From JAJDGF01 sp031549325 (GTDB lineage: Bacteria > Bacillota > Clostridia > Christensenellales > Aristaeellaceae), in the NCBI GenBank assembly GCA_031549325.1, contig JAVBQA010000048.1, positions 12,519 to 76,518 of the forward strand: a stretch of 64,000 bases of DNA, written 5' to 3'. Under the pieces are notes generated by a model. That model made no database searches and was not told where the DNA came from. It saw only the letters and a program-made list of their open reading frames with translations. Made by a program: the position numbers and the translations under genes. Below are positions 1 to 7,869 of the stretch, piece by piece (the first letter of the stretch is position 1; every line of letters starts with the position of its first letter).

Positions 1-1251
1 GAGCTGCCCGAGGCCAAAAAACTGAAGCGCCGCCCGGGCGCGGGGAGCGACCCGGTGCTGGTGGACGACATCCCCGATGAGCACATGCGACGCTTTGAAA
101 CCGGCGAGTCCGAGCTCGACCGGGTGCTGGGCGGCGGCGTGGTGCCGGGATCGCTGATCCTGGTGGGGGGCGATCCGGGCATCGGGAAATCCACGCTGCT
201 CACCCAGGTGGCCGGGCACATGGCCGCACAGGAGCGCAGCGTGCTGTACGTCTCCGGCGAGGAATCGGCGCGCCAGATCAAGATGCGGGCGAAGCGCCTG
301 ACGAGCGGCGGCAGCGGGTTTTTGGTGCTGCCTGAGAACGACATGGAGATCATCGAGCAGCGCATGGAGGGTGTGCAGCCCGAGGTCATGATCGTGGATT
401 CCATCCAGACCATGTACCGCCCGGATATCGCCTCCGCGCCGGGCAGCGTGTCCCAGGTGCGCGAGTGCGCGGCGCAGCTGATGCGCTTCGCGAAGCTGTC
501 CGGCTGCGCGGTGTTCCTGGTTGGGCATGTCACCAAGGAGGGCTCGATCGCCGGGCCGCGCGTGCTCGAGCACATGGTGGACGCCGTGCTGTATTTCGAG
601 GGCGACCGCCAGCACCAGTATCGCCTGCTGCGCGCGGTGAAGAACCGCTTCGGCTCGGTGAACGAACTGGGCATGTTCGAGATGACCGGCGAGGGCATGA
701 CCGCCGTGCCCAACGCCTCCGAAGCGCTGCTGAGCGAGCGCGCCCACGAAAGATCCGGCTCGGTGGTGATGTGCGCCATGGAGGGCAGCCGATCCCTGCT
801 GGTGGATGTGCAGGCGCTGGTGGCCACCACGGTTTTCGGGAACCCCAGGCGCATGGCCTCGGGCGTGGATCAGGGGCGGCTGGCGCTGCTGCTGGCGGTG
901 CTCGAAAAGCGCGCCGCGCTGCCGCTGTACAACCAGGATGTTTACATCAACATCGCCGGCGGCCTGACGCTGTCCGAACCGGCCGCCGATCTGGCGCTGT
1001 GCGCCGCCGTGGCTTCGTCGGCCAGGAACCGAGCGCTGCCCGGCAACTGCGCCGTCATGGGCGAGGTGGGCCTGGCCGGGGAGGTGCGCGCCGTGCCCCA
1101 GGCCGAGCGCCGCCTATCCGAGTGCGCCCGCCTGGGTTTCGAGTTCGTGGTGCTGCCCAAGCTGAACCTGCGCGGGCTCAAAATCCCCGACGGCGTTGCC
1201 GTTCGCGGCGTCGAAACCGTCGCCGAGGCGCTGGCGGCGCTGCTGGGGTGA
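1..1251 (+). CDS. radA: DNA repair protein RadA (3' part, start outside window)
   Basis: RadA is a RecA-like, DnaB-related ATPase that helps process recombination intermediates. The frame is open from base 1 and no start is visible, so the N-terminal C4 zinc finger lies upstream of the window. What is present reads as the ATPase core, with Walker A GGDPGIGKST and the RadA-specific KNRFG motif, followed by the Lon-protease-like C-terminal domain, ending at a TGA. A GTG at position 55 could be taken for a start but would cut into the domain, so I treat the gene as cut by the window edge. It is followed by a 91-base gap and then the SpoIID-like gene on the same strand. Confidence 0.95.
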   Translation, partial: ELPEAKKLKRRPGAGSDPVLVDDIPDEHMRRFETGESELDRVLGGGVVPGSLILVGGDPGIGKSTLLTQVAGHMAAQERSVLYVSGEESARQIKMRAKRLTSGGSGFLVLPENDMEIIEQRMEGVQPEVMIVDSIQTMYRPDIASAPGSVSQVRECAAQLMRFAKLSGCAVFLVGHVTKEGSIAGPRVLEHMVDAVLYFEGDRQHQYRLLRAVKNRFGSVNELGMFEMTGEGMTAVPNASEALLSERAHERSGSVVMCAMEGSRSLLVDVQALVATTVFGNPRRMASGVDQGRLALLLAVLEKRAALPLYNQDVYINIAGGLTLSEPAADLALCAAVASSARNRALPGNCAVMGEVGLAGEVRAVPQAERRLSECARLGFEFVVLPKLNLRGLKIPDGVAVRGVETVAEALAALLG

Positions 1252-1342
1252 CGGCGACAACAAAATCGAGCCAAAAAGCGGCAATCATAAGCAACCAACC
1301 GGGAGATCAAACTAGGTTTGAAGAAACGGGAGGTTGTTTTTT

Positions 1343-2353
1343 ATGATGAAAAAATGGTGGATCCTGGCGCTGGTTCTGGCGCTGCTGGCTGCGGCGCTTT
1401 CGGGCTGCTTCTCAGCGAGCAACACGCCCGACGCGAACACCGAGCCGACGCCGTCTCAGACGCCCGGGGACAACACGGTTTCCGGCACGCCCAAGCTGCC
1501 CGAAAAACTTCAGCTGGTGGACGGCGTGCCCCAGCTGAAGGTGTACAACCTGGCCAGCAAGTCCATCGAGAAGATGGATCTGGAAAGCTACGTGGAGGGC
1601 GTGCTGGCGGGCGAGATGCGCAACGACTGGCCCATGGAGGCCCTGAAGGCGCAGGCGATTCTGGCGCGCACCTTCGTGCTGAAGTTCGTCAGCGAAAAGA
1701 AGTCGCAGTATGAGGGCGCGGACATCTCAACCGACATCAAGGAGGCGCAAGCCTACGACGCGGAGGCGATCAACGAACGGGTGAAGCGCGCGGTGGACGA
1801 GACGCGAGGCATGGTCATGGTGTCCGGAAGCGATTTCCCATACGCCTGGTTCCACGCCCACGCGGGCGGCAAGACCGAGCTGGCCAAGGCCGCGCTGGAT
1901 TATAAGGAGGCGGAGCCGCCCTACACGCAGGTTGTCGACTCGCCCGACTCCGACAAAGCGCCCGACGCGGTGAAGCAATGGACGGTCAGCTTCACCTCCG
2001 CGGAAGTCGCGAAGGGCTGCGCCGACGCGGGCCAGGATGTGGGCGGCGCGGTAGATTCAATCGCCATCGGCGAGAAGGGGGAATCCGGGCGCGCGGTCAC
2101 GTTCACGGTAAACGGTAAGACCGTGTCCGGCCCGGCGCTCAGACTGGCGTTAGACGGCAAAAAGCTGAAGTCCACCCTGCTCGACAGCGTGACGCTTGAG
2201 AATGGCAATGTGACTTTTACCGGCAAGGGCTACGGCCACGGCGTGGGCATGTCTCAGTGGGGCGCGTATGGCCTGGCCGAACAGGACAAAAAAGCCGAGG
2301 ACATCGTGAAACACTACTTTAAGAACGTCGAGATCACAAAACTCTGGAGCTAA
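1343..2353 (+). CDS. SpoIID/LytB-domain lipoprotein
   Basis: Predicted cell-surface protein of the SpoIID family, whose members are lytic transglycosylases acting on denuded glycan strands; SpoIID itself works in engulfment. The N-terminus is a lipoprotein signal (hydrophobic stretch ending LSGC), then a Thr/Pro-rich linker, then the SpoIID core with ESYVEGVLAGEM near residue 75 and the hallmark YGHGVGMSQWGAYG near the C-terminus. The start is the ATG at 1343, just after a GGGAGG at 1328-1333; an in-frame TTG at 1334 is less likely because it overlaps the ribosome site. It is not in a spoIID-spoIIM or spoIIQ context, so it may be a paralogue rather than the engulfment protein. Family assignment is firm, exact role is inferred. 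Confidence 0.88.
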   Translation: MMKKWWILALVLALLAAALSGCFSASNTPDANTEPTPSQTPGDNTVSGTPKLPEKLQLVDGVPQLKVYNLASKSIEKMDLESYVEGVLAGEMRNDWPMEALKAQAILARTFVLKFVSEKKSQYEGADISTDIKEAQAYDAEAINERVKRAVDETRGMVMVSGSDFPYAWFHAHAGGKTELAKAALDYKEAEPPYTQVVDSPDSDKAPDAVKQWTVSFTSAEVAKGCADAGQDVGGAVDSIAIGEKGESGRAVTFTVNGKTVSGPALRLALDGKKLKSTLLDSVTLENGNVTFTGKGYGHGVGMSQWGAYGLAEQDKKAEDIVKHYFKNVEITKLWS

Positions 2354-2364
2354 CGACCGCAAGA

Positions 2365-2414
2365 AGGCCACCGGGCGGATGACCGTCAAGGCATCCGCGT
2401 CGGTGGCCTGTTTT
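2365..2414 (+). terminator. Rho-independent terminator of the SpoIID-like gene
   Basis: AGGCCACC at 2365-2372 pairs with GGTGGCCT at 2402-2409, an inner GCGGATG/CATCCGC extends the stem, and TTTT follows. It lies between convergent genes. Confidence 0.75.
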
Positions 2415-2421
2415 GGCGCGC

Positions 2422-3396
2422 TCAATCCACGAGCTTGCTGTATTTTGAGGAGATCCAGCCGACGCAGTCCTTGTAGTAGACCTTATACCAGCGCACACAG
2501 CGCCCGTCGACCCATGAACTGCCCGCGTAGCCTGCCCGGTCGCCCTTGCTGATGGTGCCGAGCTTGCGGCTGCTGGCGCAGGGGGCGCTGCGCACGTTCA
2601 CATCGCCGGTCGCCTTGACAAAGGCGCCGTGGCAACCCGCGGCAACCGGCGCGTCGCGCCAGCCATCGTCCCAATCATGAAGGTCGCCCCGCTCCAGGCC
2701 CACAAGCTTGCCGCACTTTGAAGAGATCCAGCCGGCGCCGCCCTTGTAGTAGACCCTGTACCAGCGCACGCCGCGCTCGTCGACCGACGAGCTGCCCGCG
2801 TAGCTGGCCCGGCCGCCCTTGGCGACAGTGCTGAGCTCGTGGCCATTGAAAAAGGGGGCGCTGCGCACGCTCGCCTCGCCGATCGCCTCCACAAAGGGGC
2901 TGCCCGGCGCCGAATCATGAAGGGACGGGGTCTTTTCCGGCAGCGCCGGCGCGCCAAACACGGCGTCGACCATCGCAAGCCCGCGCGAATGGTAGCCCTC
3001 CAGCCCGAGGAACACGCTGCCCTGTACCGTGGCGGTGCTGCCGTAGCGCAGGGACAGCCCCGCGTCCACGATTTGCAGCGAGTCAATATAATACACGCCG
3101 TCTCTTCCCGTTTCCTCGTCCACGATCTCGCAGGTGAACGGGGCGGACAGCACCAGAATGCTCGCGATTTCCGCGCTTGCGCCATCCGGGGAGTAGGCCT
3201 CGGGCTTGAGCTTTCCGGTGTATGCAGCGGGCATGTTGTTTGGGTATTGATGGTCGGACGGATCGCCGGGCACGCCGACCTTCACGCATTGGGTGAAGCC
3301 GTTTTCCGCCGGCTCGGCCGCGGCGGAGGGGATCGCTGCGCCGAGGCTCAGTATAAGAAAAACCACAAATATCAGCGGGATTCGAGAGTGTTTCAT
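2422..3396 (-). CDS. Secreted protein with two SH3-like (SH3b) repeats
   Basis: A secreted protein of 324 residues with a clear signal peptide (hydrophobic segment ending SAAAEP). The N-terminal half (about residues 30-160) matches nothing I recognise. The C-terminal half holds two bacterial SH3 repeats of about 70 residues, each with the pattern VRSAP...YAGSS...RWYxVYYK...GWISSK, and the two are close copies, suggesting recent internal duplication. SH3b domains usually bind peptidoglycan or cell-wall peptides, so a wall-associated role is likely. The ATG at 3396 is chosen because GGAGGTG sits five bases upstream; the adjacent in-frame TTG at 3399 is less well placed. The gene is monocistronic and convergent with the SpoIID-like gene. 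Confidence 0.8.
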   Translation of the reverse strand: MKHSRIPLIFVVFLILSLGAAIPSAAAEPAENGFTQCVKVGVPGDPSDHQYPNNMPAAYTGKLKPEAYSPDGASAEIASILVLSAPFTCEIVDEETGRDGVYYIDSLQIVDAGLSLRYGSTATVQGSVFLGLEGYHSRGLAMVDAVFGAPALPEKTPSLHDSAPGSPFVEAIGEASVRSAPFFNGHELSTVAKGGRASYAGSSSVDERGVRWYRVYYKGGAGWISSKCGKLVGLERGDLHDWDDGWRDAPVAAGCHGAFVKATGDVNVRSAPCASSRKLGTISKGDRAGYAGSSWVDGRCVRWYKVYYKDCVGWISSKYSKLVD

Positions 3397-3598
3397 CAAG
3401 CACCTCCATCAGTTTCAATTGGCTAAGAGACGCCGAAAGGGCGCTGGATCGCCGGCGCGTTCAAGCGTTTTGGCGCGGCTCGGCGCTGCGGGACGCCCAC
3501 GCCGTCGCGCGAATTGCCCTGTGGTTATCGTATGCGTGTCGTGCGCCGGTTTTGCCTGCCACTGGAGGAAATGGCCGCTCGATTTTAACCCAATCGGC

Positions 3599-3634
3599 GC
3601 GATAACGACGCCGGCGTGTGGTATACTATCCTCA
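3599..3634 (+). promoter_or_regulatory. Extended -10 promoter directly before an ATG
   Basis: TGG-TATACT at 3619-3627 is a strong extended -10 element. The expected transcription start is about base 3634, which is the A of the ATG of the next gene, and no Shine-Dalgarno sequence is visible. The -35 region is poor. Confidence 0.5.
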
Positions 3635-4590
3635 TGAAAACGAACGCAAAACGGCTGCTTGCCACGCTGATGCTGCTGGTGTTGTTGCTGGCCGGATGCC
3701 AGAGGGCCCGGCCCGCGCCTGAAGAGCCCAAGGAGGGGGAAGTCGCCGAGCAGGTGATCTACACCTCCTTTTTTCCGTTGTACGCACTGGCGCAGGGCAT
3801 CCTGAAGGACGTATCGGGCATGAACCTGCGCTGCCTGGTGCAGCCGCAGGTGGGCTGCCTTAGAAGCTACGCGCTGTCCGAGTGGGATCTTACGCGGCTC
3901 GCGGACGCAAACGCGGTGCTGATCGGCGGGCGCGGGCTTGAGAGCTTCGAGGGCCTGCTGAGCCAGCTCGGGGACACGGGGCCGGCCGTGTGCTCGGTGA
4001 TGAACGGGCTGACGCTGATCGGGCAGGACGGCCCGGTGGACGACGAGAACGAGAGCCACCTGATCGGCCCGAATCCGTGGCTGTTTCTGTCGGTGGAGGG
4101 CGCCAAGCAGATCAGCGAGGTGACCGCCGCCGCCATGATCGCGCTGGATCCGGGCTTCGAGGATCTGTATGCCAGCAACCTGGACGCCCAGACCGAGCGC
4201 CTGGAGGCGCTGCAGCAGAACATGCAGGCGCTGCTGATCGAGCAAACCCCGGTGAGCGTGGGGCTGATGCACGAGGGATTCGCCTACATCGCGCAGGACC
4301 TGGGGCTGGACGCGCCGGTTCGGATCGACCGCGAGCCGGGCACGGCGCTGTATGACCGGGATCTTGAGGACGCGATCCGGCAGCTCAAGGAGGGCGGCGC
4401 GCGCGTGGTGCTGATTGAGCGCCAGGCGCCGCAATCGCTGCGGGACGCGCTGGCGGAGGCGTTTGAGGTGGCCCCAATCGACACGCTGTCCACCTTCCCG
4501 GCCGGGGCGGGCGAGGATTACTTTGAGCAGGTCATGCTGGAAAACGCCCGGGCCATCGCCGACGCGTTCCGCCGCGTGGGGGAATCCTAA
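3634..4590 (+). CDS. ZnuA-like metal-binding lipoprotein, ligands partly lost
   Basis: Substrate-binding lipoprotein of the zinc/manganese ABC transporter class (318 residues). The signal peptide ends LLLAGC. The fold-specific start YTSFFPLYALAQGI and the helical backbone region match ZnuA-type proteins. Two of the three metal-binding histidines of the family seem missing: where most have a PHxYEP-like motif this protein has QPQVGCLRSYALSEWDL, and where most have DPHxWL it has GPNPWLF. The third, in MHEGFAYIAQDLG, is retained. No permease or ATPase gene is adjacent. It may bind a different ligand or act as a sensor or adhesin. The start is the ATG behind the TATACT box; no ribosome site is visible, so the mRNA may be leaderless. 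Confidence 0.75.
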   Translation: MKTNAKRLLATLMLLVLLLAGCQRARPAPEEPKEGEVAEQVIYTSFFPLYALAQGILKDVSGMNLRCLVQPQVGCLRSYALSEWDLTRLADANAVLIGGRGLESFEGLLSQLGDTGPAVCSVMNGLTLIGQDGPVDDENESHLIGPNPWLFLSVEGAKQISEVTAAAMIALDPGFEDLYASNLDAQTERLEALQQNMQALLIEQTPVSVGLMHEGFAYIAQDLGLDAPVRIDREPGTALYDRDLEDAIRQLKEGGARVVLIERQAPQSLRDALAEAFEVAPIDTLSTFPAGAGEDYFEQVMLENARAIADAFRRVGES

Positions 4591-4591
4591 C

Positions 4592-4621
4592 TCGACAAGG
4601 CTGTGGCGGCTGTGCTATAAT
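4592..4621 (+). promoter_or_regulatory. Promoter of the rRNA methyltransferase gene
   Basis: TCGACA at 4592-4597 and TATAAT at 4616-4621, spacing 18, with TGC in front of the -10 box. Confidence 0.65.
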
Positions 4622-4657
4622 AGATCGGTTATTCATCGGCAATCGGGAGGGCATCGC

Positions 4658-5776
4658 ATGGAGTGGATCGCCAGCGCGGCGTTTGGGTTGGAGGGGCTGG
4701 TTCGGCGGGATTTGGAGCGGCTGGGCGCGCAGAGGATCGAGCCGCTGCCCACCGGCGGCGTGCGCTTTTTCGGCGACGCGGCGGCCGGGTTTTCGGCCAA
4801 TCTGTGGCTGAGGACCTGCGAGCGGGTGTCGCTGGTGATGGGCAGCTTTGAGGCGCGCAGCTTCGAGGAACTGTTCCAGGGCGTTCGCGGCATTCGCTGG
4901 GCGGAGTTTCTGCCCAAAGACGCGGCGTTTCCGGTGCGCGCCCAGTGCGCCCGCTCCCAGCTGATGAGTCCGAGCGACTGCCAGTCCATCGCCAAGAAAG
5001 CCATCGTCGAGGCGCTCAGGAGCGCCCACAAGATCACCGATCTGCACGAAACCGGGGCCACGTTCCAGGTGGATGTATCCATTCACAACGACCTGGTCAC
5101 GGTGTCGCTGGACAGCTCGGGCGCGGCGCTCAGCCGCCGCGGCTACCGCACCTGGAACGGCGAGGCGCCGCTCCGCGAGACGCTGGCCGCCGCCGTCGTT
5201 TTGAGCAGCCCCTGGCGGGCTTCCCAGCCGCTCTACGACCCCTGCTGCGGCACGGGCACGCTGCTGATCGAGGCCGCGCTGATCGCCACCGACCGCGCGC
5301 CCGGGCTCAATCGGGAGTTCGCATGCGAGGCGTGGCCGTTCATGAACAAACACGAAATGCAGGCGCTGCGCGAAGAGGCGCGGGCGCGGTTTGAAAAGGG
5401 CAGGCAGCGCCCGGTGCGCATCGCCGGGTCGGACATTGATCCGGACGCGCTGGAGCTGTGCAAACGCCACCTGCAGCAGGCCGGCATCGGCGGGCTGATT
5501 CAGGTGACGCACAAGGACCTGCGCGACGTGTCGCTCACCGGCGGCCCGGGCGCCATGCTGGTGAACCCGCCCTACGGCGAGCGCATGGGCGACAAGAAGG
5601 CGGCCGCCGCCGTGGCCAGGCAGCTGGGCGTGCTGATGAAGCGCAGCCCGGGTTACGCGCTGGGTGCGATCACCGCCGACCGGGGGTTCGAGCGCGCGCT
5701 CGGGCGGCGCGCCGACAAGCGCCGGCGGTTTTACAACGGTCGGCTCGAGTGCGAGCTGATGATCTTCAATCCATAA
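4658..5776 (+). CDS. THUMP-domain 23S rRNA (guanine-N2) methyltransferase, RlmL/YpsC family
   Basis: A class I SAM-dependent methyltransferase of 372 residues, the length of the Firmicute YpsC/YcbY-N family that modifies 23S rRNA guanines. The N-terminal 155 residues form a ferredoxin-like/THUMP RNA-binding region. The catalytic half shows DPCCGTGTLLIEAAL (SAM site), GSDIDPDALE, and the NPPYGERMGD motif that positions the target base. The frame is open well upstream, but the ATG at 4658 has GGGAGG eight bases before it and lies behind a good promoter. The gene is monocistronic. The exact position of the modified base cannot be told from sequence. Confidence 0.9.
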   Translation: MEWIASAAFGLEGLVRRDLERLGAQRIEPLPTGGVRFFGDAAAGFSANLWLRTCERVSLVMGSFEARSFEELFQGVRGIRWAEFLPKDAAFPVRAQCARSQLMSPSDCQSIAKKAIVEALRSAHKITDLHETGATFQVDVSIHNDLVTVSLDSSGAALSRRGYRTWNGEAPLRETLAAAVVLSSPWRASQPLYDPCCGTGTLLIEAALIATDRAPGLNREFACEAWPFMNKHEMQALREEARARFEKGRQRPVRIAGSDIDPDALELCKRHLQQAGIGGLIQVTHKDLRDVSLTGGPGAMLVNPPYGERMGDKKAAAAVARQLGVLMKRSPGYALGAITADRGFERALGRRADKRRRFYNGRLECELMIFNP

Positions 5777-5882
5777 CAGGGTGCGGGCGAACCTGAAACC
5801 CCGCGCAAGCGGAACCGCGCGCGCCAGGGCGAGACTTGTCCCCGCCGCCCACTGATCTTTAACAATTTTAAGAGGTGCTACC

Positions 5883-7823
5883 ATGATCGGAAAGGCCATC
5901 TTCAACAGGTCGCCCCTGCCGCCCAATCGGCTGGCCCCGCTGCCGCTGGGAGCCGTCACGCCCCAGGGCTGGCTGCGAGAGCAGCTGCTCATCCAGGCCG
6001 AGGCCGCGAAAACTCTGTTTGCCTCCTGGGAGGACGTGGGCGAGCGCTGCGCCTGGCTGGGCGGGGAAGGCCCGTGCAACGAGAACGCGCCCTGCTTCGC
6101 GGACGGCGTGACGGGGCTCGGGTACCTGCTGGACGATGCCGAGCTGATCGGGATCGCCTCGCGCTATGCCCATTGGGCCATGGACAGCCAGGCGGAGAGC
6201 GGCTGGTTTGGCCCCGCACGGGACGGCTACGACTGGTGGCCGCGCATGCTGATGCTGCGCGCGCTGCAGCAGTATTTCACTGCCACCGGCGACAAGCGCG
6301 TGCTGCAGTTCATGGACCGCTTCTTCCGCTTCCAGCTGCAGGCGCTCACCAAGCACCCGCTGCAGGGCTGGGCGGCCGCGCGTGCGGGCGAGAACATGCG
6401 CGCCTGCCTGTGGCTCTACAATCTCACCGGCATGAGCCATCTGCTCAAGCTGTGCATGCTGCTCAAAGACCAGTCCATCGACTGGACCAGTCATTTCCAT
6501 GTGTTCCCCCACATTCGGCCCATGGACAAACAGCGCCCATTCGCCGAGCTTGCGCGCGGCATGGAGCAGGAGCCGGACGGCATTTCCGGCGTCAGTCAGC
6601 CGTATTACCACAAAGAATTTCATCTGTCCCACGGCGTCAACGTGGCCATGGCCCTCAAGACGCCGGGCGTGGTGAACCTGTTCAAGAGCGGCTTCAAGGA
6701 GCTGAGCGCGTTCAAGGTGGGTTGGGGCAAGCTGCTCAAGCACCACGGCATGGCGCCGCTGATGTTCAGCTGCGACGGCCACCTGTCCGGGGCATGCCCC
6801 ACCCAGGGCGCCGACCTTTCCGCCATCGTGGAGCTGATGCACACGCTGGAGGCGCTGATCGCCATCGGCGAGGAGACCGGGGGCGAGCTGCCGGACGCGC
6901 TGGAGCGCCTGGCGTTCAACGCGCTGCCCGCCGCGATGGGGAGCGACATGCGCGCCCACCAGCGGCTGCTGCAGCCCAACCAGGTCAGGATCACCCGGGA
7001 GATCCGGGGCTGGTACAACGCGGGCGAGGACGCCAACTTGTTTCAGACCGCCGCCGATAACGTGACCTCGGCCAACCTCCACCAAGGCTGGCCCAGGTTC
7101 GTTTCGAGCTGCTGGTACGCCACGGCGGACGAGGGGCTGATGGCCGTCAGCTACGCCCCCACGGCGGTGAACTTTGTCGCGGGTGGCGAGCGCGTGAAGC
7201 TGAACGTGCTGACCGGCTACCCCTTTGACACCAGCGTGCGCATCGAGGTGTCGGTGAGAAAGCCGGTGGAGTTCCCGCTGTACCTGCGCATCCCGGGCTG
7301 GGCCAAGCAGGCCATGCTGCGCCTGCCGGACGGCGAGATCATGCAGCTGCGCGCGGGGGAGACCGCGTGCGTGCGGCGGCGCTGGTCGGGCTGCGAGCGC
7401 GTGTCGATGGATCTGCCGATGGAGCCCCGGCTGACCCGCTGGTATCACCAGTCGGCGGCTGTCGAGCTGGGCGCGCTGACGCTGTGTTATCGCCCCAAGG
7501 AGGACTGGCAAGAGCTGCCGGGCGGCGCGTTTGAAGTCACGACCAAGGAGCCCTGGAACTGGGCGCTGATCGAGGGCGAATCGATGAAGCCCATCCTGGA
7601 GCCGGACGAAGCCGGGCCGTTCAAGGGAAAGCACAGCGCCGCACGGGTGCTGGTCAAGGCCGCGCGGGCCGAGGACTGGGGCATGGACGGCGCGTCCGCC
7701 GCCCAGCCGCCCATCGCGCCCGATGTCGAGCCGGACAGCGCGCGGGTGATCGAGCTGATCCCCATGGGCGACGCGGCGCTGCACATCGTGCAGTTCCCGC
7801 TGACCCCCAAGGAGAGGGAGTAG
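5883..7823 (+). CDS. GH127 / DUF1680-family glycoside hydrolase-like protein, atypical active site
   Basis: A 646-residue cytoplasmic protein (no signal peptide) of the DUF1680/GH127 group, whose characterised members are beta-L-arabinofuranosidases that use a zinc-bound cysteine nucleophile. The (alpha/alpha)6 barrel signatures are present: GYDWWPRMLMLRALQQY, LNLTGM-like segments, HLSG, NALPAAM, NLHQGWPRF. From memory of the family, the barrel normally carries DEHLSG, GTELC and a Cys-Cys before TAN(F/M)HQGWP. Here these read CDGHLSG (residues 297-303), GADLS (309-313) and VTSANLHQGW (V394-T395), so the acid/base Glu, the Glu-x-Cys ligands and the Cys-Cys pair all seem replaced. The start is set by AGAGGTG before the ATG. 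The next gene is a MATE transporter, 46 bases on. Confidence 0.78.
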   Translation: MIGKAIFNRSPLPPNRLAPLPLGAVTPQGWLREQLLIQAEAAKTLFASWEDVGERCAWLGGEGPCNENAPCFADGVTGLGYLLDDAELIGIASRYAHWAMDSQAESGWFGPARDGYDWWPRMLMLRALQQYFTATGDKRVLQFMDRFFRFQLQALTKHPLQGWAAARAGENMRACLWLYNLTGMSHLLKLCMLLKDQSIDWTSHFHVFPHIRPMDKQRPFAELARGMEQEPDGISGVSQPYYHKEFHLSHGVNVAMALKTPGVVNLFKSGFKELSAFKVGWGKLLKHHGMAPLMFSCDGHLSGACPTQGADLSAIVELMHTLEALIAIGEETGGELPDALERLAFNALPAAMGSDMRAHQRLLQPNQVRITREIRGWYNAGEDANLFQTAADNVTSANLHQGWPRFVSSCWYATADEGLMAVSYAPTAVNFVAGGERVKLNVLTGYPFDTSVRIEVSVRKPVEFPLYLRIPGWAKQAMLRLPDGEIMQLRAGETACVRRRWSGCERVSMDLPMEPRLTRWYHQSAAVELGALTLCYRPKEDWQELPGGAFEVTTKEPWNWALIEGESMKPILEPDEAGPFKGKHSAARVLVKAARAEDWGMDGASAAQPPIAPDVEPDSARVIELIPMGDAALHIVQFPLTPKERE

Positions 7824-7869
7824 TGCGGGGGTGGGCGCAGGTTTCAAAAAGGATACACAGGAGAGCGTC

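Noticed and set aside
552..1346. Second-frame and antisense frames over radA
   Set aside because: High-GC shadow frames; the RadA frame carries all motifs.
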